Assembly (NCBI RefSeq): GCF_963583255.1
Contig: NC_084815.1
Coordinates: forward strand, 11,145,724-11,209,723
Reading direction: 5' to 3'
DNA from: Pyrus communis
Lineage: Eukaryota > Streptophyta > Magnoliopsida > Rosales > Rosaceae
Length of the DNA stretch: 64,000 nucleotides
The position numbers and the translations under genes are program-made. The notes beneath the pieces are model-generated. The model was not told where the DNA came from and ran no database searches. It was given only the letters and a program-made list of their open reading frames with translations. Positions 22,203 through 33,325 of this stretch are shown piece by piece (positions within the stretch are counted from its first letter, which is position 1; every line of letters begins with the position of its first letter).

Positions 22203-24051
22203 TGACACATTTCAGTCATTCATACACACTCTTCCATTTCAGAATGTAGACCATCAAACTCCCTTGTGTCGTGCTCTCCCTTACAATCCAAACACCATCC
22301 TTCCATTTTCACCATTCCCCAAACCATTCACACCATCAAACTATCCTTAGACCTTGTGCTACAATGAAGAGGAAGAGAAGAGTGTCTAAACGTTCATACA
22401 ATTCAAGTTTGAGTTGTTGGAATGTTTAGGTGTTTCTTTGATTTCTATGTTTAATTTCAATACTCTTTGGTTTGTACGAATGAGGCATGGAAGAGAAGAG
22501 GACCTAAACGTTCATACAATTCAAGTTTGAGTTGTTGGAATGTTTAGGTGTTTCTTTGATTCTCTTTGTTTTGTACCATGAGGAACTAAAACCCCCTTGG
22601 CTAGGGGGTAATTCGAAATATATGTTTATGCTTGCATTTTGATTTGATTACTTCTAATTGCGTTTCATAAGTTGTGGATTCAATTCGTTTAACTGTTTGA
22701 TTGATAACTTATTTATGTATGTCTATTGAGAGTGCACACTTAATTTTCATGCATGAATATGACGCTAGAATATAAGTGAGTTTCACCTAATAGTTACGAA
22801 CTTATATTCACAAGTAGTGGAGGTTGCTTATAAACAATCGCGTTAAACGAATTCTTGGCATAAGTTTCATGCGTATTCCATAGTAACGAATGCCTCGTCA
22901 ACACTTACAATTTTCATAGAGCGTAATGATTCTTGCTTGTATCTCTATTATGCAATCATGTAGGGGACTTGTGGGGAATGTTTTGGGTTGTCGTATGCAA
23001 TCATCCAATTCAATAACGTTAGGAAGATTTGAAGGTTAATTTAAGCGGATCTAATTAACTTGGAGTGTTGAGAATTAATGGTTTATTGAAACGCAATTGG
23101 AAATCTTTTTATTATGCAAGTATAACATATGTGGAGATGAACCCCGTAGCTAACTTTCCATCAATTTGTTCTTTCTTTTCTTTTTCTGTTTTCATGTTTA
23201 ATTTAACTTGTTGTTCAATTATGTTAAACTTGTGGAACTAATTTCTTTTTAGTTAGAGGCGAATTTGAAGCCATGGACATATGTTGGTTATGATTTGATT
23301 TACTCCAGTTATGAATTCATGAACTTTAGATGTGGTTTACTTTTCTGTTTTGATTAAGAACTTGTTTATGTATGTGGGTTGAGGGTCGACACTTAATTTG
23401 CATGCCTAAACTTGATGCTAGGATATAAGGGAATTTCACCTAATCGTTATGAACTTATATTCATGAGTAGTAAAAATCGCTAGTCACGATTGTGTTTAGT
23501 AAACCCTAGGCTGGATTAACATGCGTATTCCATAGTTATGAATGCCTAGTCGATGTTTATGATTTCCGTTGAACTTAATGATCTTTGTTGAATGTCTCTA
23601 TCATGCGTATTCCATAGTTAGGGACTTTGATTAGGAATAATTTGGTTGTAATGCGTATTCCATTCAATCCAATGAATCTAGGGAAATCTGAAAGTTAGTT
23701 TAAGCGGACCTAATTAACTTGGAGCATTGTCATTCATCGTTTGTTGAAGTCATAACTGGGAATCAAATTATATGCATATGTTCATGTGTGGATAAGGAAC
23801 CCTCTAACTAGTTTCTCATCATTCTATTTCATCAATTTCGTTTTTACAATCTGTTTTAATTAGAATCTGTGCATTTAGTTTAATTTTGTCCAAAACTCAA
23901 TCCCCCTTTACTTTATTGTCCAATTTAGTTAGAAAGTGTCTTAGTTTATGTTTCTAAGTGTTTTGATTCAAGTTATTACACAAATTCGTCCAAATTCACC
24001 AAAGTGCTCAAAACTGCCCAGAAAGTGTTTTTAAGGCAGTTTTGAATGTGT
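22203..24051 (+). mobile_element. Plus LTR piece with a duplicated U5 module
   Basis: It starts abruptly in R/U5. After the usual module (to about 23160) a second, diverged version follows (23160-23830), recognisable by ACTTATATTCA..GTAG and ATGCGTATTCCAT. The same double structure is present in 43526-46963 and 52961-55926. GCGTATTCCA occurs at 23523, 23605 and 23653 at three homologous sites. Confidence 0.7.
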
Positions 24052-25583
24052 GCCGCACCTAGCCTTCTAGAACTCCCTAAATCCTAGCCGAAATTCCTAT
24101 TCCCAATCCCACTTGATTTCTACCTTGAATTGACCCTTTTTCAATAGGATTAGGCAATCATTTTCCTTCACTAAGTGTGCCAAACTAGCCTATATAAGCA
24201 GCCCTTGCCGCACCATTTAGTTCACCACCCCCCCTTCACACAACATTCATACATTCCTTCAGAAATCAACCCTTTGCCGAGACCTTGCAACCACCCATCC
24301 ATCATTCCCCTACTTCCACACCTCCATCCCAACCTCCATACACCACCATCAACCCTTGCCACACTCCCCATCCCTCCTAAACACTACCCTACCATCACAC
24401 ATCCATTCCTCCATACAAATACCACCCAAAAACCTGTCCTTAGACCTTGTGCCGCAACAAAGAGGAGGAGAAGAGGGCTTGGACGTTCATGCAAGTCAAG
24501 TTCGAGTTGCTGGAGTTTTTAGGTGTTTCCTCTCCTTTGATTTTAATGTTTAAATTTACTTCCCTTGGCTAAGGGGGGATTCGAAACCATGATCATGCTT
24601 GCTATATGATTTGATTACCTCTAATTGCGTTTCATAAGTTGTGAATTCAATTCACTTATCTATTTGAATTAAACTGATTTGTGTGTGTTGGTTGAGAGTG
24701 CACGCTTAATTATCATGCATATATCTAATGCTAGGATATAAGGAAGTTTCACCTAATCGTTACAAACTTATATTCACAAGTAGTAAAAGTTGATGATCTC
24801 AATTGCGTTAAGTAAATTCTTGGCATAAGTTTCATGCAATTCATAGTAACGAGTGCTTCGTCAATGCTTATGGTTTTCAAAGAACTTAATGATTCTTGCT
24901 TGTATCTCTATTATGCAATTCATGTAGGGAACTTGTGGGGAATGCTTTGGGTTGTCGTATGCAATCATCCAATTCAATAACGTTAGGAAAATCTGAGGGT
25001 TAATTAGTGCAATTCACGGTTAATTTGTGGCGTTGAGAATTCATGGTTTATTGAGAAGCAATTAGAAATCGTCTTGTGTGCAATATGGCATGTGTGGAGA
25101 TGAACCCCTTAGCTAGCCTTCATTCCATTCATTAAATCCAAATTCGTTTTAAAATCTGTTCGTTTTACAAAGTTTTAAGTTTTGTTTTCAAATTCGTCAA
25201 AATCAAAATCCCCCTTTACTTGGAGTGTCAAATTAGTTAGAAATCAATTTAGTTTGTGTTTTTAAAGTATCTTGAGTCAAGTTATAACTATTTTCGTCCA
25301 AATTCTTCTCTAGTGCTCAAAACTGCTCAAAAAGTAGTTTTAAGGCAGTTTTGAGTGTTTTCTTGCTGTTTTGAGTCTTTTGGTTTGTCTTAGTGTTTTA
25401 AACTTTAGTTTTGCATTCCTTGGGTCTAGTTTGGTGTTTTATATTGTGTTTTTACGATTTTGAGTCAAATCCAAGTGATTAACAATCCCTCCTAATCCCC
25501 GGTCCAGAACGATCCCTACTTACATTCTTCACTACAATTGATAAAAAGAGGGTTTAATTTGCGTGCGTATAATTCTCACATCA
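24052..25583 (+). mobile_element. Plus LTR piece of a divergent subfamily, complete at its 3' end
   Basis: From about 24052 the sequence changes to GC-richer U3 (CCGCACC words) with its own TATA box TATATAAGCAG (24191), then an R/U5 that matches the family at lower similarity and ends TCTCACATCA at 25583. The TG start is missing. TGCAATTCA or TGCAATCA occurs at 24835, 24914, 24960 and 25018. Confidence 0.7.
24190..24198 (+). promoter_or_regulatory. TATA box of the divergent LTR
   Basis: CTATATAAG sits in the context GCCTATATAAGCAG, followed by a G-poor C-rich stretch as at other LTR transcription starts. Strength is inferred. Confidence 0.6.
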
Positions 25584-26581
25584 GTGCTATTATTTGTTCT
25601 CACCTGCCAAGACAAGGACAGAGAAAGCAATATGTCGGAATCTCCACTCAAACTTGCGCTGCCACCAAGAAGTGAGGGTCCATTCAAATGCAAGGTTTGC
25701 ATTCAACTCCTGCATCAGAGGACAAATACTACAAGAGAAGATGCTAAACCTGCATAAGGAAATACCACTTCTGCAAATGGAGCAAGTAAGGCAAGTGAAA
25801 ATGATACATCGAAGCATGTGGAGACAAGCACAACAAATATATGTGCTGATTCATTCGCTGCTTCTTCGAAAGCAAAGGTATCTCATATCATGCTCTTTCC
25901 CTGTTTTTTTCTTTGCCCTTGTTCTTACTCGCATGGCAAAGTGAAAGAAGCAATCAGCCGGCACTTGGAGTCAGTCTTCCGATCTGGAACCGACTGCCTG
26001 GAATCTATTCCCTGGTTGCTTACCTAGCGTTGCTCTCAAGTAGTCATCTTCAACGGTTGATACACTTCCAGAGAAGGGACCACTTCTGCAAAGGGGAGCA
26101 AGTAAGGCAAGTGAAAATGATACATTAAAGCATGTGGAGACAAGCAACAACTGCATATGTTGAGCTATCCTCTAACCCTCTTCAATACGAATTGGAGAGA
26201 TTGAACAAAGAAACAGAAAAAAAAAGTAAAGCTCAGACCTTCGGGGGAGACCAAAAGAATCCTGCTGCCCAGTTCAAGAGTAGCACAAAGGAAAATCAAC
26301 GATTGGAGGAAACCAGAAAATCTTCCAGTCGAACTCAAGATCAAGCCTCAATGGCCTTTGAAGAAATTTCCAGCCCAGTTCAAGACTAAGCCTGTGGAAA
26401 AACAACGATTGGAGGAAACCAGAAAATCTTCCAGTCGAACTCAAGATCAAACCTCAATGGCCCTCGAAGAAATTTCCAGCCCAATTCAAGATCAAGCCTC
26501 GACGACCCTTGGGTTGACATCTACATTAAGGGACTTCAAAACGCATCTTCTACACGTGACAAGCACATGTCTATGACGCGC
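25584..26581 (+). mobile_element. 3' internal region of Tat-like element F, interrupted by element B
   Basis: The left part (25584-26260) is a plus-strand version of the conserved block of elements A-E. From 26299 a ~106-base unit containing GAAACCAGAAAATCTTCC is tandemly duplicated and carries CAAGATCAAGCCTC words like those in the F LTR. The end (26515-26581) continues across element B into the F polypurine tract at 35830. No intact ORF was seen. The segment links the conserved block to a different LTR family. Confidence 0.6.
26299..26510 (+). repeat. Tandem duplication, period about 106 bases
   Basis: Two copies start at GATTGGAGGAAACCAGAAAA (26301 and 26407), and each contains CAAGATCAA(G/A)CCTCAATGGCC. 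Confidence 0.75.
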
Positions 26582-26809
26582 TGATGCGAGATTTATACGC
26601 ACACAAATTAAACCCTCTTTTTGTCAAATTGTAGTAAGTATGCAAGTAGGGATCGTTCTGGACCGGGGATTAGGAGGGATTGTTAACCACTTGGATTTGA
26701 CTCAAAAACGTAAAATAACAATATGAAACACTATACTAGACTCAAAGAATGCAAAACTAAACTTTAAAACACTAAGACAAACCAAAAGACTCAAAACAAC
26801 ACAAACACA

Positions 26810-26849
26810 CTCAAATCTGCCTAAAAACCACTTTCTGGGCAGATTTGAG
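26810..26849. repeat. U5 inverted repeat, T/A variant
   Basis: The arms CTCAAATCTGCC (26810-26821) and GGCAGATTTGAG (26838-26849) pair perfectly over 12 bases with a 16-base loop. Confidence 0.85.
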
Positions 26850-26997
26850 CACAAACACAAATTTGGACGAAATTAAGTAATAACTTGACTCAAGAACGTA
26901 AAAACACAATATAAAACACTAAACTAACTCAAAGAATGTAAAACTAAACACTTAAAACATTAAAACAAACCAAAAGACTCAAACATCACCCAAAACA

Positions 26998-27037
26998 CTC
27001 AAAACTGCCTTAAAATCACTTTCTGGGCAGTTTTGAG
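26998..27037. repeat. U5 inverted repeat, A/T variant
   Basis: The arms CTCAAAACTGCC (26998-27009) and GGCAGTTTTGAG (27026-27037) pair perfectly. Compared with 26810-26849 both partners of the changed base pair differ, so pairing is kept. Confidence 0.85.
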
Positions 27038-29266
27038 CACTTTGGTGAATTTGGACGAAATTGGGAAATAAAATGAATCAAAACACTCATAAACACAAAC
27101 TAAGACACTTTCTAACTAAATTAGACAATAAAGTAAAGGGGGATTGAGTTTTGGACGAAATTAAATTAAATGTACAGATTCAAATTAAAACAGATAGTAA
27201 AGATGAATTTGATGGAATAGAATGAATGGATGATAGAATGGTTAAGGGGTTCATCTCCATACATGTTATACTTGCATAATAAAATGATTTCCAATTGCAT
27301 TTCAATAAACCATGAAACTCAACACCCCGGGTTAACCGTGATGCACTAATTAACCTTCAAATCTTCCTAACGTTATTGAATTGGATGGGTTAGCGCATAC
27401 AACAATTCAAAACATTCCCCACAAGTCCTCAACATGAATGCATAGAAGAGATACAAGCAAGAATCATTACGCTCTATGAAAATTATAAGTGTTGACGAGG
27501 CATTCGTTACTATGGATTGCATGAAACTTATGCCAAGAATTTGTTTAACGCGATTGTTTATAAGCAACCTCCACTACTTGTGAATATAAGTTCATAACGA
27601 TTAGGTGAAACTTACTTATATTCTAGCGTCATATTCATGCATGAAAATTAAGCGCGCATTCTCAATAAACATACATAAATAAGTTATCAATCAAACGGTT
27701 AAACAAATTGAATCCACAACTTATGAAACGCAATTAGAAGTATTCAAATCAAAATGCAAGCATAAACATATATTCGAATCACCCCCTAACCAAGGGGGGT
27801 TTAGTTCCTCATGGTACAAAACAAAGAGAATCAAAGAAACACCTAAACATTCCAACAACTCAAACTTGAATTGTATGAACGTTTAGACCCTCTTATCATC
27901 CATTCCTCATTCGTACAAAACAAAGAGCATTGAAATTAAACATTGAAATCAAAGAAACACCTAAACATTCCAACAACTCAAACTTGAATTGTATGAACGT
28001 TTAGGCACTCTTCTCTTCCTCTTCGTTGTAGCACAAGGTCTAGGGATAGTTTGATGGTGTGAATGGTTTGGGGAGTGGTGGAATATGGAAGGATGGTGTT
28101 TGGATTGTAAGGGAGTGGTGCCTCAAGGCCACGGCACCAAGGGCAGTTTGTGATGGTCTACATTCTGAAAATGGAAGGGTTTGTGTTGTGGTATGTACAA
28201 TGGATGAATTTCTGAAATGGAGGAGTGAATTGTGTATGAATGAGAATGAATGAATGAGTATTTATAGGTGAAATGGGGGGAACATGACAGCTAGGAACTT
28301 GGTGGAAATCTGAAATGGTGATGGGAGATGCATGTGCTGTTTGTGCATGTGATTAAAGGGTGGAAATGCATGTGCTTTGACAGAAATGAAAGGGAATGCA
28401 CGGTTTTGGTTGATTTCTGGTGGTTGTGAGGTGGAAATCTAGGTGGAAATGCATGTGGATTAAAGCTATGTGAATGATTAAGGTGAATGTGCATGAGTGC
28501 ATGTGAAATCTGCCAAGATGCATGTGTTATGAAGTGGATTTTCTGCAAAGCAAGGTGAATGTGCATGTGATTAAATTAAAAGATGGAATGCATGTGAATA
28601 TGATGGAAATCTGATTTATTTGAAGATGCATGTGCAATGAAGTGGAATGACAGCTAGGTTATGATGATGAATGCATGTGGCTGATTTAATTGAATAGGAA
28701 AGCATGTGAAATGTTTGTGGTGAGTGAATGTGCATGTGAATTAAAGCTAAAGTGATGATGATAAGTGATAAGTGATAAGTGATATGATATGTGGTTATGA
28801 TGTGATAAGTGGTTATGATAAGTGATAAGTGATAAGTGATATGATAAAGTGATGATGATAAGTGATAAGTGATATGATATGTGGTTATGATAAGTAATGG
28901 GAGCATTTGGGTTAATTAATGAAGGAAATGCATGTGCAATGACAATGTGTTAGAATGGATGTGTGTTATGCATGGCATGATTGGGATTAGGAAAGGTTTA
29001 AATGTCCTAAAACTAAAGAGAACAAGGTTCCAACACTTTGGCTCCAATTAGGTCTTCAATTTCGTCCAACACTTTGGCTCCAAGCATAAGCTATCCATCC
29101 TTAGCCCAAAAGTGCTCCAAAAATCTCCAAAATGCATCTTTTTGCTCCTTTAGCCCTTTGGACCTACAAACACACGAAAATAGCTTAAAGTACTAAAATA
29201 ACTAAAGAAACATAACGTAAATGCACGAGAACAAGCCATTTAAGTCGCATGAATATGCTCCTATCA

Positions 29267-29281
29267 AATACCCCCACACTT
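29267..29281 (-). other. Polypurine tract of element B
   Basis: AAGTGTGGGGGTATT on the minus strand, adjoining the 3' LTR. Confidence 0.9.
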
Positions 29282-31080
29282 ATCTTTTGCTAGTCCTCGA
29301 GCAAAACAAAACAAAAGAAATAAAAAACAAAACGACACTGAACAAGAAAAACACAACCTAAACCTTCCAACAATCGTCTCAAGGATTTCCAATGCACATG
29401 ACAAGTTAAAAATCATTAGTTCCATAGATTTTAGTCATCTTCACACTTAAGTACATTCTTAATCATAGTCACCACATATTATTTCACAATTAAGCATTTA
29501 AAACCATGTTTTGAATGTAGTAACATGCCTTAGAGAATTTGCTCAAATCCTTACAAGATATGCACTCGTTTTTCACACAGATTTTCTGACTACACTCCCT
29601 ACACTAAGTTATATGTGAGAAGATTGATGTAAATATGAATTCTAACACTCACATATGTTATATCAAAGAAAGCATTTTCTGGATTTACGACAATGACATG
29701 AATATGATCTCATGAATTGAATGCTACTACTTAGAACGAGAACCAGTGATTCCATAAGCTCATATCAATTCCAAACTCCACATTATTGAACACATAACGA
29801 TCAAGATAGAAGTCAAAGGTTGTAACGGGGCTTGGGGAGTTGGCTAACAATGAAAGGATAGGGAAAACAAACGTTCTTTAAGCAATAGTGAGCAAAGTAT
29901 TGAATTAGGCACTTAGAATTCCCTTTTGAATGAAAACTCAACTTTTGAACAACAAGGGGGAACAAGCTCTTTTTTTTTTCTTTCTTTCTTTCTTTTCTTT
30001 TCTGTTTTTTTTCTTTTTCATATGTTTTTCAGAATTTTTTCTTTTCTTTTGACTCTCAAAACATACATAAACGCTTAAGAACAAAACATTCTCTCCCCCA
30101 CACTCATTTTCTTTCATAATGTACTCAAAAGGAATTCATTTAAGTCATGCTCACTATCTTTTAAGAACAAGGGTGTGGACAGTCCTAAACTAGGCTAGGT
30201 TAGGATAATGTGGGTTAACAATGAATAAAGGCTAAACAAAGCTCAACGGGGTTAAAACTTACAACAAATACGAAAAATGGGAAGTAAGGCTATTTGGCTA
30301 TGGTGGCAACTACTCAACTTCATCTTGATATATGTTATGCAATTCAATGTCAAGCTTTGAATGAAACGGATATAAGTTCTAGCATTTAGTTCTATCATGA
30401 TACAATTGCATTCTAAGTAGCAACCAAGCAAGGAATAATGAGATCATGCAACAACTTTAGAAAACAAAGAATCACAGAAAATAACTCTCCAAAGAAAGTA
30501 ATGGCTCGAGTCTCATAGGGATGTAGCGTTTGTTTGAGTTCCTTCCTTCAAGCATGTTACAAAAACGAATTTTTCTTTTATGATTGCATGTGAAGTCATA
30601 CATTATAACCATATCCAAGCATATACCAAGAGTAAATCAAACTTTTCTCTATGTTTATAACTCTTTTTAACCGTCATGCAATTACAAACCAAATCCTTAT
30701 CATTGTGTTGGAAGGTACCCTAAGACACAAACACACAAAAACGATTCAAAACACTCTTTTTAGGCTTTTTAAAACATGTTTTTCAAATTTTTATGTGATT
30801 TTCAGAGTTATAAAAACAAAACATACTAAAACACTCTAAAACAACTTAAAAACACCTTAAAACAGCAAGGAACAACATTTGAAGTTATGGGTGATAAAAT
30901 CCCACGAATTTGCATTAACAACATTAGTTACCCCCCCCACACTTAAATCAAACATTGTCCTCAATGTTTTAAGCATAGATTCACACAAAATATAAGTAAA
31001 TACACAAAAAGCACTTAAACATACTAAACATGGCTGAATGTAATTAACAAAGAGAAGAGTTTAGGGACGCAAATCTGGTT
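29282..31080 (-). other. 3' non-coding region of element B
   Basis: Homologous to 11049-12889. No credible ORF. A pyrimidine-rich stretch is at 29969-30050 and an uninterrupted internal purine tract (AAGTGTGGGGGGGGTAACT on minus) near 30927-30946. Confidence 0.8.
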
Positions 31081-31889
31081 ATGGAGTGTAAATTCCCTCT
31101 TCTCCTTGGTGATTGCATTGAGGCTTTGATCTTTGTGATTCCACAGGCTTACTCTTGAACTGGGCTGGATGATTCTTTTGGTCTCCTCCACTTGTTGATT
31201 TTCCTTTGTGCTACTGGGCTGGAGGATTCTTTTGGTCTTCCCCGAAGGTCTGAGCTTACCCCTTTGGTCTGTTTCTTTGTTCAATCTTTCCAATTCGTAT
31301 TGAAAAGGGTTGGAGGATAACTCAGCCTATGTTTGTCTCCACATGCTTCAATGTATCATTTTCCCTTGCCTTACTCGCTCCCCTTTGCAGAAGTGGTCCC
31401 TTCTCCGGAAGTGTATCAACCGTTGAAGATGACTACTCGAGAGCAACGCTAGGTAAGCAATCAGGAATAGATTCCAGGCAGTTGGCTCCAGAGTGGAAGA
31501 CTGACTCCAAGTGCCGGCTGATTGCTTCTTTTACTTTGCCATGCGAGTAAGAACAAGGACAAAGAAAAAGACAGGGAAAGAGCATGATATGAGATACTTT
31601 TGCTTTTGACCTTGATGATATGAGATACCTTTGCTTTTGAAGAAGCGGTGAATGAATCAGCACACTTCAATCCGCCGTTTCCTCCTGGGTCATATGTACT
31701 CCATGCATCTGGTATCATCTTTGGGGAAGAAGAAAGAATTGAGTATTTCGAAAGGCTTTGCTGAGAGTGCACCCTCAGAGGTGAGGGAGAGTTGGGCATT
31801 TTCTTCAGGTCTGCCTTGCCATAAAAGACGAAGGTCGACATATATAGAGATAATATCAAGTGGTGGTACTGTGTTTTTACCCTTGTCGA
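31081..31889 (-). other. Conserved block, element B
   Basis: Same block as 12890-13734, with the minus-strand TATA-like TCTATATATGTCGACC near 31833-31850. Open frames such as 31461-32024 (minus) are not conserved as protein. Confidence 0.65.
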
Positions 31890-32349
31890 CAAATGTCTCT
31901 TCGATATCTGAACGACGCCTCTTCGATTTCTGAGCAGGCGCCCTTTCGATTTCTGAACGACGCCCCTTTGCTTTCTGAACGACACGTAGTAGTGCGTATG
32001 CGGCTCCTTTTGACAAAGCTGCACGCGTTTTCTGAAAAGCAGAGAAAGCTTTGCCGAACTTTGCGCTTGTCGGCTAAAGATGTGTAGTTGCGATGATGGC
32101 CTCCACGTGTTTTCAGCTTTGTCAGAAATCTTTTGCCAAAGTTGAACGCGTCTTCTGAAAAGCCGAGAACGCGTCGCCTAAATTACGCCGGAAATTCCGG
32201 CTTTTTGAATTGGTGGACGCGTCGCCTTGGCTTCTTATAGAGCTATCGATCACCACAACAAACACACTCTGAAGAATTCCCATTCTTGAAAATCGACTCC
32301 GACCCTTTGAAAATTTACTCCATCCCTTCTCTTTGAACATTTTTGAAAA
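31890..32349 (+). promoter_or_regulatory. Promoter-like region of the opposite-strand ORF, element B
   Basis: It has ~22-base CGATTTCTGAACGACGCC units (31905-31985), ACGCGT words, a G-box CACGTG at 32104-32109 and a TATA-like TTATAGAG near 32235, about 110 bases before the ATG. The G-box present in A at 13828 is mutated here (CACGTA). Confidence 0.6.
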
Positions 32350-33021
32350 ATGGCAAACTCATCGAACCTTAGCTTGGAATTGAGCCTTAGCAGTGATACG
32401 AACGCGCCGCGTCAAGGTAACGTATGGCGCCCTTCTTTCTTATCTTCTAATGGTCTTCTTACAGGTGAAGACTCCGTGATGCAGGACGCCACAACAGCTA
32501 CAATAGTAGCTAGGAACCTCCTCACTCCAAAAGATAGTAGGCTGCTGTCAGGACGGTCCGATGAGTTGGCCGTTCAAGAGTCCCTCGCACTTAGTGTTCA
32601 GTGTGCGAGCTCTGTGTCCAACATGGGCCAACGCCTGCTTGCCCGCTCCCGTCAGGTGGAATCATTGATGGCGGAGGTGGAAAGTCTTAAGCAAGAGATC
32701 CAGCAGCTTAAGTACGAGAATAGAAGTTTGCACGTGCTTGCCAACAACTATTCGACGGGCATGAAGAGGAAGCTTGATGAGCTGCAAGAGTCTGAAGGTC
32801 GGATTCACAGTGACCGTCAAAGGTTTTCGTCTTTCCTTCAGAGGCAACTTTTTCCTGGCTCATCCAGCGCTTGGCCAAGTCTTGAGGCCTGGAATGCTCT
32901 AGCTCCGATGCCTCCCGCTCCGATGCCTTCCACTCCGATGCCTTCCGCTCCGATGCCTTCCGCTCCGATGCCTTCCGCTTCGACGCCTCGTAGTGGGGCT
33001 TCACGTAAACAACCTTTGTGA
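32350..33021 (+). CDS. Opposite-strand retrotransposon ORF: EAR-motif/coiled-coil protein (223 aa), intact
   Basis: It encodes 223 residues on the strand opposite to element B. Domains seen: a leucine-alternating N-terminus LSLELSL at residues 7-13, matching the LxLxL EAR motif that in plant repressors binds TOPLESS co-repressors; RQGNVWRPSFLSSNG (21-35); LLTPKDSRLLSGRSDELAVQ (57-76); a long helix with leucine heptads at about 95-150 (QVESLMAEVESLKQEIQQL), likely a dimerising coiled coil; a run of PMPxx pentapeptides (186-210); and a basic tail RSGASRKQPL. There is no zinc finger, enzyme or membrane segment. Four copies in this window share it; B and C are open and their differences are mostly synonymous. 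Antisense extra ORFs are known in some Tat-branch plant retrotransposons, but I do not recognise this protein's function. A role in repression or in regulating host or element expression is inference. Confidence 0.85.
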   Translation: MANSSNLSLELSLSSDTNAPRQGNVWRPSFLSSNGLLTGEDSVMQDATTATIVARNLLTPKDSRLLSGRSDELAVQESLALSVQCASSVSNMGQRLLARSRQVESLMAEVESLKQEIQQLKYENRSLHVLANNYSTGMKRKLDELQESEGRIHSDRQRFSSFLQRQLFPGSSSAWPSLEAWNALAPMPPAPMPSTPMPSAPMPSAPMPSASTPRSGASRKQPL

Positions 33022-33059
33022 AGCACCACCTTTCTCCATGTTTAGTATTTTATTTAATA

Positions 33060-33096
<37 letters not shown>

Positions 33097-33302
33097 ATTG
33101 GGTTGCCTCCCAAGTAGCGCTTTCTTTTACGTCTTGCAGCCGGACGAAGAACCCAATCACTCCAGGATATGTTCACGAATCGGATGAGAACTCCGAGTCA
33201 TAAACAAGTACCTAAAACAAGAAACAAAACAAGATTAAGAATCTGGAATAAAATAAAAACAAATGAAAATAAAACAATCCAAGGGATTAGCAAATTTTCT
33301 AA
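33022..33302 (-). other. Leader, post-pol motif and A-rich tract of element B
   Basis: In element sense, the ~155 bases after the PBS are followed by CGGCTGCAAGACGT and GGGAGGCAACCCA (33100-33145), which in an intact element lie after pol, and then a poly-A run (33064-33094). This places a deletion that removed all of gag and pol. Confidence 0.75.
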
Positions 33303-33320
33303 TCCCCGGCAACGGCGCCA
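33303..33320 (-). other. Primer binding site of element B
   Basis: TGGCGCCGTTGCCGGGGA on the minus strand, five bases from the LTR end; tRNA-Asp type. Confidence 0.92.
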
Positions 33321-33325
33321 AAATT

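Larger units (their letters stand above)
26582..29266 (-). mobile_element. 3' LTR of element B (2,685 bases)
   Basis: It contains two U5 inverted repeats, 26810-26849 (CTCAAATCTGCC stem) and 26998-27037 (CTCAAAACTGCC stem); the 5' LTR has only the second type. The TATA box is at 28259-28267 (minus), the U3 repeat tract at 28750-28895. Confidence 0.95.

Noticed and set aside
30651..30839. Small ORFs beginning MFITLFN (also 59848-60084 and 63748-63957)
   Set aside because: They lie in the 3' non-coding region, vary in end point and frame, and occur on the strand opposite to the element with no conserved start context.
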